The notes beneath the pieces are model-generated. The model did no database searches. It was not told the origin of the DNA and saw only the letters and a program-made list of their open reading frames with translations. Made by a program: the position numbers and the translations under genes. Shown here piece by piece: positions 9,951-20,231 of a stretch of DNA of 64,000 nt (position 1 is the stretch's first letter; every line of letters starts with the position of its first letter). Origin of the DNA: Anthostomella pinea (lineage: Eukaryota > Ascomycota > Sordariomycetes > Xylariales > Xylariaceae). The stretch spans positions 2,046,001-2,110,000 of the forward strand of contig CAUWAG010000012.1 of the NCBI GenBank assembly GCA_963556695.1. The letters are read 5' to 3'.

Positions 9951-11516
9951 ATGAATGGAATGGCATCAAGACCATCGGCTAGTACTTCTGCCAAGGGACC
10001 TTTCATCACAAGCCCTTCAGATGCCGACCCATACACCTATCAAGTCGGGTTCGGCAACACCTTCGCGACAGAGGCCATCCCCAACGTCTTACCGCGCAGT
10101 TGCAACACACCGCAGCGCTGCAAATACGACCTAGTCTCCGAGCAGCTGAACGGGACGCCCTTCGTATCGCCACGGGCCTCCTTGCTGCACGCCTGGTTCT
10201 ACAGGATCAAGCCCTCCGTCGTGCATAGACCGCTGCGGCGGCTACCAGAAAACCCAGACCTGGAAGCCGTCTTCACGCCCTCGAACCCAAACGTGGAATT
10301 CACGCCCCAGGACCTGGGATGGGACAAGTTCGCCCTGCCGGCAGCAGGCGACGCTGAGGTCGACTTCGTGGGCGGCCTGAAGACGATCGGCGGCCACGGC
10401 GACCCGACGCTGAAGGAGGGCGTGGCCGTGCACATCTACGTGGCCAACAAGTCGATGCGGAACCGGGCGTACTGCAACAACGACGGCGACATGCTGATCG
10501 CGCCGCAGGAGGGCCGGCTGGACGTCCAGACCGAGTTCGGAAAGCTGATGGTGCGGCCCGGCGAGCTGGCCGTCATCCAGGCGGGAATGCGGTTCCGGGT
10601 CGAGCTGCCGGACGGTGTCGGACGCGGGTACGTCCAGGAAATCTTCGGGTGCCACTACGAGCTTCCCGAACTAGGGCCCCTGGGCTCAAATGGCATGGCT
10701 CTGCTGCGCGACTTCGAGATCCCGGTCGCGAGCTTTGACCTGGATCAGTCAAGCAAGTGGGAGGTGGTGGTGAAGCTAGTCGGCCAACTGTTCGTCTACG
10801 AGCAGGACCACACGCCCTTCGACGTGGTCGCCTGGCACGGCAACTACACGCCGTACAAATACGCGATGGAGAAGTTCATCGCCTCGGCGACGGTGGACCG
10901 CGACCAGAGCGATCCCTCGGTCTACTGTGTCCTCACGGCCAAGTCAAAGATCACCGGCGTCGCGACCAGTGACTTCCTCGTCTTCACGCCCAAGTGGAGC
11001 GTCACGCGCAACACCTTCCGCCCGCCGTACTACCACCGCAACGTCGCGACAGAGGTCATGGGCATGATGTACGGCACGTGGGCGGGCTCGGCTACGCAAC
11101 TTGCGCCCGGGGGACTGACGTACGAGCCGAGTTACATGCCACACGGCGAGTCGTACGAGCGGTGGAAGGAGGCGACGAGCGCGGACCTCCAGCCGCAGCG
11201 CATGGGCGAGGGCGCGATGGCATTCATGATGCATATCTCGGCACACATGTCCCTGACGAAGTGGGCGCTGGAGCGGAGCGGGACGTTGCAGCCCATTCAG
11301 GAGGACCTGTGGGAGGACTTCAAGGGAGGGTTCTTCGATAATATCGACCAGGTGCAGGCTGACCTTGCCGCTGCTGGACTGCCGGTGATGGCCACCGACG
11401 GCCATGATAAAGCACAGGACTCAGCAGCTCCTAAGCAGAATGGAGTGAATGGAATGAATGGGGATGAATGGAATTTGATCAGATTAGATTACGAACAAAG
11501 CATGAGGCATTTCTGA
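9951..11516 (+). CDS. Homogentisate 1,2-dioxygenase-like ring-cleaving dioxygenase
   Basis: Cupin-type Fe(II) extradiol dioxygenase of the homogentisate dioxygenase family, 521 aa in a single exon (family members are about 440-470 aa; the excess is an N-terminal extension and a low-complexity tail). Strongly conserved blocks include QVGFGNTFATEA, NSDGD-like CNNDGDMLIAPQ, FGKLMVRPGE, VVAWHGNYTPYKY and FRPPYYHRN. Expected iron ligands His362, Glu368 and His398 and the acid/base His296 are all present. The loop between Glu368 and His398 (GMMYGTWAGSATQLAPGG) lacks the Tyr-x-Ala-Lys text found at this place in true homogentisate dioxygenases, so the substrate may be another 2,5-dihydroxy aromatic ring. 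The gene is divergent from the P450. I avoid a gene symbol because this is probably a paralogue of hmgA, not hmgA itself. Confidence 0.9.
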   Translation: MNGMASRPSASTSAKGPFITSPSDADPYTYQVGFGNTFATEAIPNVLPRSCNTPQRCKYDLVSEQLNGTPFVSPRASLLHAWFYRIKPSVVHRPLRRLPENPDLEAVFTPSNPNVEFTPQDLGWDKFALPAAGDAEVDFVGGLKTIGGHGDPTLKEGVAVHIYVANKSMRNRAYCNNDGDMLIAPQEGRLDVQTEFGKLMVRPGELAVIQAGMRFRVELPDGVGRGYVQEIFGCHYELPELGPLGSNGMALLRDFEIPVASFDLDQSSKWEVVVKLVGQLFVYEQDHTPFDVVAWHGNYTPYKYAMEKFIASATVDRDQSDPSVYCVLTAKSKITGVATSDFLVFTPKWSVTRNTFRPPYYHRNVATEVMGMMYGTWAGSATQLAPGGLTYEPSYMPHGESYERWKEATSADLQPQRMGEGAMAFMMHISAHMSLTKWALERSGTLQPIQEDLWEDFKGGFFDNIDQVQADLAAAGLPVMATDGHDKAQDSAAPKQNGVNGMNGDEWNLIRLDYEQSMRHF

Positions 11517-12389
11517 GCGCGCGATGTTTAGCATTCATCTGATCGCATTATGCCTGATTGACGCTATATAAGATGTCTTGACGGCCAATATATCAAACAA
11601 CCAAGCACTCACATGAGCAAGGAAAGCAGCAAGATATCATGATAGACGTAGTTGGTCTACGAAATGGTAGAAAACAGAGCTTTAGCATCACTCATCAGGA
11701 AATGTTCCCAGCCTGATATTGAAAAGAATGAAGAAAAGAAAGTACCCAGCACCTAAGCAAAGCATCTCACTACATGGCGATGGTTCACCTCTTTGTGCCT
11801 GTCCCTGTGACCTCCAAACTGAAAGCCTGAGAACTGGTTGTGGTGAAGCTGGTGGCAAGCCGAATCGGCAACACTCCAAATGAAACCGGGGCCATGGATA
11901 AGTCTCCTGAATCCGCTTTCTCCAGGTATCCCCAGTCATCAAGTGGAAGCAAAACCACATGGAGGCAGGGGAGGTGGCACCGGTTATGTTATCGTAGCGT
12001 CGCCACCAGATACGACTATCATAGTCCCACCGTTGCCGGCTAGTATCAACCCGCCGGCGTGGCAGCGTGGGTTCGAGCTATCTTGCCGCGCATCCTTCGC
12101 TATCAAGGTAAGCCCGTAGGTCGATCCACAGCCAGGGTACTAGGTACCAAGCTCAGCGCAGTCCAGACTCATAACGAAGGCAGCCTCTTCGATGACTACG
12201 CCTTGCGCTCCAGTCGTTGATTGTGAGCCAAACTGCTGGCTACATACTTATCTGCAGCCCTGCGATACTGACAGCAACTTGTCGGGATATATATTTTGAA
12301 GTCAAGGGTCTGGTGACGGACGAACGACAAGAAAAATATCGGTTCAACAGCTACCAAGTTCTGTGACGCCAGTCTGGTCTGCTAGCAAC
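11517..12389. other. Intergenic region, promoter of the NCS1 permease
   Basis: About 0.87 kb with no convincing coding frame on either strand. The part before 12,390 is the presumed promoter of the permease. I see no repeat or RNA gene. Confidence 0.45.
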
Positions 12390-14192
12390 ATGCCGCACCA
12401 GCAAGAGCCCATCACAATGTCGTCGAAAACCGAGGAGAAGAACCCCCCGAGCCCCCAGACGACCAACGTCGACTTCGAAGCCGGCGATGTCGAGGCTCCG
12501 CGCAGCAGCGGCCCCAAGGCCTGGCTGAGCAAGATCTCCGCCTACGGCGTCGAGCTTCGCGGCGTCACGCCCGTGCCGTTGGAGGAGCGGACGGACCGAC
12601 GCCTCATCAACATCTTCTTCGTGTGGTTCACCATGAGCACGAACCTGCTGCCGTAAGTAGCGCCGCCGCTCTCGTTTTCAAACATGATGAATGTCTTGCT
12701 GACCAGGTGCTCCCTCGATGCAGCATCGTCACCGGCATGACCGGGACGCTCAGTTTAGGGCTCAGCCTGCGCGACTGCTCGCTGCTGATCCTGTTCTTCA
12801 GTCTCGTGTGTACGCTCCCCCCCGCCTACTTCAGCACCTTTGGCTCGCGGACGGGACTGCGGCAGATGCTGCATTCGCGATATACTTTTGGGTAAGAGCA
12901 TATTTCCATCTTGGAATAGTCCCAACGAAGATTTCTTCAGTGCACTGCTGACCATATCCCCTCAGCTACTACGCGATCTCCATAATCGTCGCCCTGAATC
13001 TCTGCACCATCGCCGGCTTCGGCGTCATCGACTGCGTGCTAGGCGGCTCAACACTATCAGCCGTGTCCAGCGGCAAAATCGACAGCACGGCCGGCATCGT
13101 CATCGTCGCGCTCATCGCCATGGTGGTTTCCTTCGGCGGAATCAAAGTCCTGCACCAGTACGAGCGCTACTCGTGGATCTTCGCCCTCGTCGCCATCGTC
13201 ATCGCGACCGGCACGGGCGGCAAGAACCTGTGGAACCAAGCTGAGGCCCCGGCCGCGACGCCTGGGCTTATTGTCAGTTTCGGTGGTGTTATTGCTGGGT
13301 TTCTAATTCCTTGGGCCGTGAGTGCTCGTTGCCGCTTCCCAACTTCTGTGATGGTTCATTTGCTGACTTTGATAGGCTATGGCTGCTGACTTTTCGGTCT
13401 ACTGCCACCCGTCTGCCTCGACCACACGCATATTCCTGTACACCTATGCCGGCCTCTTTTTCCCGAGTGTGCCACTGATGGTCTTGGGAGCTGCCATCGG
13501 TGGTGCCACCCCAAATATTCCAGCCTGGGCTGAAGGATACGACAACTTCAGCGTGGGCGGTGTGCTCCAGGTCAGTACTGCCCATTCCACCCCTAAATCG
13601 ACCCCAAGTAATAAGACCAACCACTAAATCTTTCTCCTTAACACAGGCCATGCTCCTCCCCGCCGGCGGCTTCGGCCGCTTCGTAGCCGTCCTCCTCTCG
13701 CTCTCCGTAATCGGCAACCTAGCCGCAGCCATGTACTCGATCTCGCTGAACCTGCAACTAATAATCCCATACTTCATCCGCGTGCCGCGCTTCGCCTTCG
13801 CCATCCTGTACACGGTGATCGCGATCCCCGTCTCCGTCAGCGCGGCGAAGTCCTTCTTCGACAGCCTCGAGAATTTTATTTATCTGATCGCCTACTGGTC
13901 CGCAGCCTACGTCGGCGTCGTCGGCGCCGAGCACTTCGTCTTCCGCCGGGCTAATTTTGACAATTATGATTTAAAGGACTGGAGGACGGCCAAGAGGCTG
14001 CCGACGGGCGTGGCGGCTATTGGCGCCATGGCGCTGTCGTTTGGCTTGGTTGTGCCGTGCATGTCGCAGGTCTGGTTCACGGGCCCGCTGGCGGAGACGA
14101 CGGGCGATATTGGGTTCGAGGTTGCGCTGGTGCTGGCGCCGCTGCTTTATCTGCCGTTGCGCTGGGCGGAGCTGCGGTTTCGGGGATTCTAG
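12390..14192 (+). CDS. NCS1 purine-cytosine-type permease (Fcy-like)
   Basis: Proton-coupled importer of nucleobases or related N-heterocycles in the plasma membrane. Model join(12390..12652, 12724..12891, 12966..13317, 13376..13570, 13647..14192), 507 aa, the normal size for fungal Fcy-like carriers. All four introns (71, 74, 58 and 76 bp) have GT...AG borders, and each joint restores hydrophobic family text (NLLPIVTGMTGTLSLG, TFGYYAISIIVALN, IPWAAMAADFSVY, GGVLQAMLLPAGG). The hydrophilic N-terminus (about 75 residues) is followed by the conserved VELRGVTPVPLEERTDRR and about 12 membrane segments. Family members import cytosine, purines, pyridoxine or similar rings. In this setting it could bring in the N-heterocyclic substrate of the cluster, which is inference. 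Confidence 0.93.
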
Positions 14193-14605
14193 ATTTCTGC
14201 TGTCCCTCGTATTTGTAGAGTGTACTTGCGTTTCTTGGTTTAGTAGACGGTTCTGTGCCCCAGCGGCAGTTTTCCTAGCAGATAGCGATGGTTAGACACG
14301 GGCTTCAGCACCCATAATCGAGAGGATCCATATGAGATTACCGTCGGGGGAGTATTATTCCAGCCTCACGTAGGGCGGCCGACTACCCGTTCGGATGTCC
14401 GGATGTCCGGATGTCGGGTGCAGGTCCATTGTAGCTCAGATTACCCCGTGCCGTTTTTTGTTGTTGAAGACAGGAAGGACTGCGCATAGCGTGGGGTAGG
14501 ATCGACTGAAAAGGGGCGCAGCGTTTGAGACATTGCTCATACATCTCTCAACCATATTGTGGCACGTAGATATCTCGATATAAAACATAATCTCCTGGCC
14601 ATGTA
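14193..14605. other. Short convergent intergenic region with a triple cggatgtc repeat
   Basis: Between the 3' ends of two transporter genes. At 14392-14415 the octamer cggatgtc occurs three times in tandem. Nothing else is recognised. Confidence 0.5.
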
Positions 14606-16359
14606 CTAAAAATTGTTCAAAAGACGACGCCACAAGCTTTGATTCGGACCAAAGTCGCCCATTGCCTGCACCTTCGATTGGTCAATGTCGCGGCGACGGC
14701 CTGACTGCAAGTCAATCTCCTCAACCCGCCAGAAACGCGTCTTAAAGACGACCTTATACACGACGTAAATGATGCCAAACAGTGGCAATAATATGTAAGC
14801 ATCAACGAAGCCACCCGCGTCAAACGGCGCGAATGTCGTCCACCCCTGGACCAGGGCAAGGAAAATATTGGCGGCAAGCCCAAAATACGCATTCCAGGGG
14901 TACCATAGTGATTTGAACGGCAGACGCGTCTCGTGGTAGCCTTGCGCGGCCCAGGCTTGTCGGAAGCGGATATGCGTAAAGGAAATCGAACCCCAGACCA
15001 GGAAGGTCGACACGCCCGAGAGCGCCACAATGTAACTGTACGCCTTCGCAGCTCCGGTCGAGATGTTCATCATAGATAGGGCCCCGCAGGCGTTGGCGAA
15101 GATAATCGCATACACTGGCACGCCGTGCTTGTTCGTCCAGCCCAGTATCTTGGGGGCCTTGCCGTCTTGGGCCATGAACAAAAGTGTCCGAGATGAGATG
15201 TAGATCGAGCTATTGATGGCAGAGATACAAGTGACAAGGATGAAGGCATTGATGAGATGCACTCCACCTTGCCAGCCAGCATTTTGTATCGCGATCGTCA
15301 TTGGACTTTGAAGGGCGCGGCTTGGGCCATTGACGAGCCCATCGGCATTCGATGGACAGGTGAGGCCGAAGAAGAAAGCTGCGCCGAGGTAGATGAAGAG
15401 AATGCGCCAGAACACCTGCCGGATCGCCATAGGCACGGCGACGCCCGGGTTCTTCGTCTCGGTGGCAGCGACCGCTACGGACTCAACGCCGGCATAGAAG
15501 GTCGAGCAGAAGACGAAGACCTTTGCGACTCCAGCAAAGCCCGATATGAAGGCCCCGGGATTATGCCAGTACCGGAAGCCCACGGCATCTCGGCCGGGAA
15601 TTCCTCCCGCCGCGTAGCTACAGTCGGTTAGACCACGCGATAATAGCGCTGGAGGAGAATACTCACACGATAGCGAATATGTAGAAAGCCACAAGCCCAG
15701 CGAGTTTGAAAAGCGCCAGCCAGAACTCGGCCTCGCCAAACGTCTCGACACCGAGGAACTGAAAGCCAAGAAATAGGAACTGTGGTCGCGTAAGTCAATT
15801 GAGCAATGCCATCGTCGAGAAGAACGCAGCATACCCAGAGAATGAGGAAGTAGCCCCAGACCGGAACCGCATCGCTCCAGAACACCAGAATGCTCGTGAC
15901 GGCGTTGTACTCGTTGGCGAGCACGGCGAACCAGATGACGAAGTAATTCCAGCCAACCGCGACGGCAAAGGCCGGGTCAACCATGCGGTCGGCCAGTTTC
16001 GTGAACGCGCCTCCCGACGGATACAAGGTCGTGAGCTCCCCCAAGCTCTGCATGATGCTGGCCGTGTGTCAGCATCGAATCCCTCTCCAGCCTCGCATGG
16101 CCGTTCATTACCTGAAAGCAATGATTCCAATGATGGCGAATCCGATGAGCAGCGACGCTGGTCCGCCTTCGGACAGCGCACTGCCCGCACCAACCAGCAA
16201 TCCAGGCCCAATGATACCAGCCAGAGCCATCATGCTCAGATGCCGCGTCTTGAGCCCTCGCTTGACCCCGGACTCGGGGTCGATGGCGTGAAAATCGCCC
16301 TGGTCGGAGTCGCCATCGGGCGGCGCCAGCGGCCGGTCGGACGACTTGGGGCTATACAT
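14606..16359 (-). CDS. Amino-acid permease (APC superfamily, YAT/fungal type)
   Basis: Twelve-helix proton-coupled amino-acid importer of the plasma membrane. Model complement(14606..15617, 15667..15779, 15835..16057, 16112..16359), 531 aa, normal for the family. Introns of 49, 55 and 54 bp restore the conserved text at each joint (AFSIMQSLGELTTLYPSGG, ILWFLFLGFQFLGVETFGEAEFW split over the joint, and AIVYAAGGIPGRD). The start at 16359 is the first ATG in frame and precedes the hydrophilic N-tail and GLKTRHLSMMALAGIIGPG of helix 1. The GEAEFW and KNPGVAVPMAI blocks are typical. Substrate is not predictable. It may belong to the neighbouring catabolic block or only flank it. Confidence 0.93.
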
Positions 16360-16721
16360 GATGAGCGAGTATGCAGGCTCGTAGCAGCCGCCTCGAAGTC
16401 GACGCTGTTGATCAAGAGGCACACGGGAATACTGAAGATACTGTGGAAGCTCGCAGGGACGTCATGTCTGGCTTTCCCTCAGCTCTTGTTATCTTGCCCG
16501 ACTCGTTGCCGCGCGGGCTTCGGTGGCTGGAAGGGGTCATTACTGGGGTTTTTGGTGGAGAGGATTTAACTTCTTAGATGGCGTGATCGGCAGGACCCAT
16601 GGCCGAACGTCGAAAAGCGGGCGCATACTAACCTTAGGTTTTGCTATTGGCCGGTCGAACCATCGGCGAACGGAGACAAGCCGATGAGCTATTACTCCTT
16701 GTGGTTGTGTCATATCCCCGG
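16360..16721. other. Intergenic, no gene seen
   Basis: Promoter side of the amino-acid permease and 3' side of the HET gene. Nothing else is recognised. Confidence 0.45.
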
Positions 16722-19092
16722 TCAAGTCATCAGCGCTGGACAGTGGACATGGGCTTCATCACCAAGCAAAGGATAGTTAATCAGCTGGGGCCGCTTCAAA
16801 GGAAGAAAATGCCAGACATGGACTTCACCTGGCTGTGTGTTTATTAGTCTCATGAACTTTTGCCTTGGCCTGTTCATAACATCAACCGTCCAATAGTCTA
16901 GCTGCAAGTCACCACATCTGACTGCGTCCAACGCGCAGATTCCTAATCGCTCAAAGGCCCCGGGCTGAGCAATACATCGCCGCTTTGACTCGGGCACATC
17001 ATAAGTACGAGAGTGTCCACAGTCAGTCGGTGAAGAGTAGAAAGATTCTTCTTCGTTAGATTCCGAGTTGCTGGGTTGAGAGTAGTAGAAACATCCATTT
17101 TCGTTGTACTGCATCCCTAGCAGTTGTGGTAAGTCTTCCATCGGCCCATACGGCGACTGATCATCGTATACCGTAGGCCCGCGATGCCATGAAGGTTCAC
17201 CAACATCGGGCTTGCATTGCTGTGCACGGCTACTCGCAATGAGCTCTTGTGGAATTGCTTTAACAATGCCAAGGGAACCGCCAATTTCTTGTTGAGTCGG
17301 AGGCCGGAGTACTAAGAAGTACCTTGCTTTCAGACCTGAGCTATAGCCGCCCTCGAGCAAGGCGAGGCAGCAGACCCTGCGTATGTGTTGATTAGTGAGC
17401 TCTACCTGGTCTGGGTCGTGCAGGAATCGCGCTTCGAGGAATCTGCGGTCGTCGAACGGTTGGCTACTATCATAGTTGATCGCACGCATCGCCTCCTGGT
17501 TGGTTCGTATAGGTGGCCAGTCTCCATTCAATTTACGCGCGATGCCGATGGCGACGGAGCGTCTACCGGTGCGGGTTCCTCGCGGTATGAAAATGGATGA
17601 TCCATAAACATACGCGTCTGTGGCTGGTCCGGTGACGGTTAATTTCCCTTGGAAGCTGTCCAATTTCAACGAGTTCAGGCTTTCCGCCTTGCCATTGTGC
17701 ACCATCGCCAGACTGCCCACAAGCTCAAGCCTCCTGTCCGCGTGTTGCTCGAAGGGATGCCAGAGACTGTACTTCACTGGTTTCGTGGTTGAGATCCATG
17801 TCCATGACGGTGCTCGTGCTGGATATTTCTCCTTGTGAACTTTCGGCGGTGGTTCGATTCTTCGTGATCTGCCTCAACCAGTGCAAGAGACCCGAAAGAG
17901 GGCCAATGCCTTGGCGCTGTTTCCACAAACCATATCAGCGACCGGAGCGAGTCCTGCCTCCATATGCCAAGAACTTGTTCATCCTCGAGCAGTGCACCCA
18001 TGCGTCGTGCAATGCCGTTGATCGCAATAGCTCGGTCCTCTTTCTTCGTCAGTTCGCGTGAGGTGTACTCCTGGACAGCGCGGCGCCACAGCCAGTAGCC
18101 TAGCTGCTTGGAGATCCCACCAGTCAGAGGGGACCCTATCAGAATGTTCTTGAATGCCCGATCGTCAACGTCCTGGAAACCGGGGGAGACATCTCCAAGC
18201 AGGCCGGTCGGTCTCTGATCGCAAGCCGAGTAATGGAGACAGTCCCAGTACATGCCATCTCGAGTAATACTCAGAGTCCTCGGCAAAAGGAGCTTTTCTT
18301 GGAAAGCCCATCCGCGGCCGTCAAGCTCGCCTTCAGGGCGGCTAATGAAGTTGCCCGTTCTGTCGAGTATCTTGTAGATGTCCTCGGGGTCCGAATCAGA
18401 GACATCGAACGATAAGAGTTGAGATGCTTGATTTAGGAATGACCTATTCTTCGATGCGTCAGACAGACTGCTTCCATCGACCGAAGCTATGGTGAGCGCA
18501 GCGTTGCTACACACTATATCCATCTTCCCCGACTCGGCGTGCCAATCTCCCCCACTGCCTTGTATTATACACTACGCATACGTTAGATGGACTCGATGAT
18601 TTCCACCTTAGCATGCTGCCCACTTACCAGTGCATCAACCCAGAGGTAGCGGATACCAAGCTTCCGCGCCAGGGTGCCTGCGTCGTAGGCAGCAACGCTC
18701 AAGAAATTGGATGGAAACCCACAAGATAGGAATGGCTCGTTCCTTGTCGACAGAACCATTGGGTTGCTTTGCTTGGATGACCATCTGTAGCTCAGTGCAC
18801 AGTATGGCGCTCTTATGCTGTGACCATCGACAACGCGGACAGAAGGGTCTGTAGAGTCCTCCGGTCTTTGGAGGTCCAGAACGCGGCGTGGCAGCGAAGG
18901 CCAGGATCCGAGTAAACCTGTACGGGCACAGCTTTGGTGCTCGGTCAAGCATTCGTGCAACCAGGAGCTTGTGAGGACCGAAGCCGCAGCGATGTGTCCG
19001 TCTGAGCTCCGACACCTCTCCTGCACAGCTTTCATGCGCATATGCTTTCCTAGAAGCAATTTATCAGCAAGGGGCCGAAGAGAGCCAGACAA
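16722..19092 (-). CDS. HET-domain (heterokaryon incompatibility) protein, gene structure uncertain, possibly decayed
   Basis: HET-domain proteins mediate fungal non-self recognition and cell death. A clear HET core is present: CALSYRW, KLGIRYLWVDAL, then after a 56-bp intron (18572..18627, GTAAGT...TAG) CIIQGSGGDWHAESGKM, NAALTIASVDGSS and GRGWAFQEKLLLPRT. A downstream piece (LPRRVLDL upstream; GIWRQDSLRSLIWFVE downstream) also fits. Between about 17,770 and 17,900 the reading frame moves twice: GEISSTSTVMDMDLNHET lies in a second frame and VKYSLWHPFEQHADRRLEL in a third. No intron with proper borders and phase explains both shifts, so the gene may be frameshifted. The N-terminus is also unclear; a coding-looking stretch continues upstream to about 19,390 in other frames. 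Treat the limits as approximate. Confidence 0.7.
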
Positions 19093-20231
19093 CTAGGCTT
19101 TGTACTTTCGAGGTTTTCCGGAATGAGGTGGTGAAGGATCCCCCTTTCTCGTAAGACCTCAAAAAGCCTGATGGTATCCTGACAGATGGCGTGCTCTCTT
19201 TCGCTACTCTCCTGAACCCCGCCAGTTCGTCGTAAGACTTGAAGATGCTTGTACAGCGAGTGAACACTTCCCCGGGACTGCTGACATAACAGTGCCATTT
19301 TGGAGATGTTCTCATCTTTGGCATCCTGCGTTCAGGGGATAGGTCTTCACAACGGCAGACTATAGCTATTGGGCGACGGCCAGATCCCGTCATATTAAAT
19401 CAAGGCTGCGCCGACGGCCCTGCGCAAACTGCGGGGCGGTGCACCCAGGAGGGAAAGATTCATTGGTCCGCAAGCTGCAAGGTTGGAGACGGGGAGGCTG
19501 GATGCCCTGGCCGGCCTTGGGGGAAGGGAGCATCCAAGGTTGTAAGATCGAGGCTGCGCCGCGGCCCTATGCAGGCTACGGGGCGGTGCACCCAGGAGGG
19601 GGAAGATTTGTTCCGACGCGGGACGCGTGGCCGGAGGTCAGCCAGCCAGCCAGCCAGCCAGCAGCCATACAGTCGCCCGGCTTAGCTGTGTAAACCCCCA
19701 ACCCCCTCCCCCCGCATAATACTGCTGAGGGTGCCGATTCGTAGTCCTACACTACGTTCTGGGAACGAATATCGTACAGCCCAAGCTGGAAATCGTGTGG
19801 ACGCGCACGCACACCTCTAGACCACAGAGTAGAGTCTCGTCTTTACCTGAAATGTACCTTTCTGGTATTGTTACGCATAACCGGCCTGCATCGAGGGATG
19901 GGGTTTCCGATTTTTGGCAGACACAAATGAAGCCTCGGGGTCAAAGAGCCTAGGATGATACCGGCGTTGTTGAGGATTCTGCTGCGGCCTCCGATGCCAC
20001 TGATTGCATAGCCGTGAGTGGTAGCACAATGCCACTGCCACGTGCCTTCGATGTTGCGGAGGGTCCATTCGTTGGGGTAGGTAGCCGGCTCGGATCATGG
20101 CCCTGTGTCTTCTTTCGTGCTCTCTTCTGGTCCTGGCCCTCCCGTGGAGGCAACATATACAAGCCCTATGTCGAAATAGTCTTCATACCTTTTCTATAAT
20201 GATGTGTACATCAGCACCAGACTAGCACTTG
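19093..20231. other. Region without a clear gene; holds a dispersed 58-bp duplication
   Basis: Contains the repeat pair at 19402-19608, a run of five to six CAGC/CAGCC units near 19,638-19,665, and a minus-strand stretch at about 19,880-20,080 whose frame reads WTLRNIEGTWQW...HGYAISGIGGRSRI. The last may be the 3' remnant of the decayed F-box gene or of a lectin-like domain. Confidence 0.4.
19402..19608. repeat. Imperfect direct repeat pair, about 58 bp each
   Basis: Copies at 19402-19460 and 19550-19608 share ggctgcgccg, then cggggcggtgcacccaggag and aagatt, with small indels between. They are 148 bp apart, start to start. No coding meaning is visible. Confidence 0.75.

Noticed and set aside
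17725..17928. An intron from the GTTGAG near 17,880 to CAG near 17,774 repairing the HET gene
   Set aside because: The phase at the acceptor does not fit the donor, and the joined text does not match the HET family.
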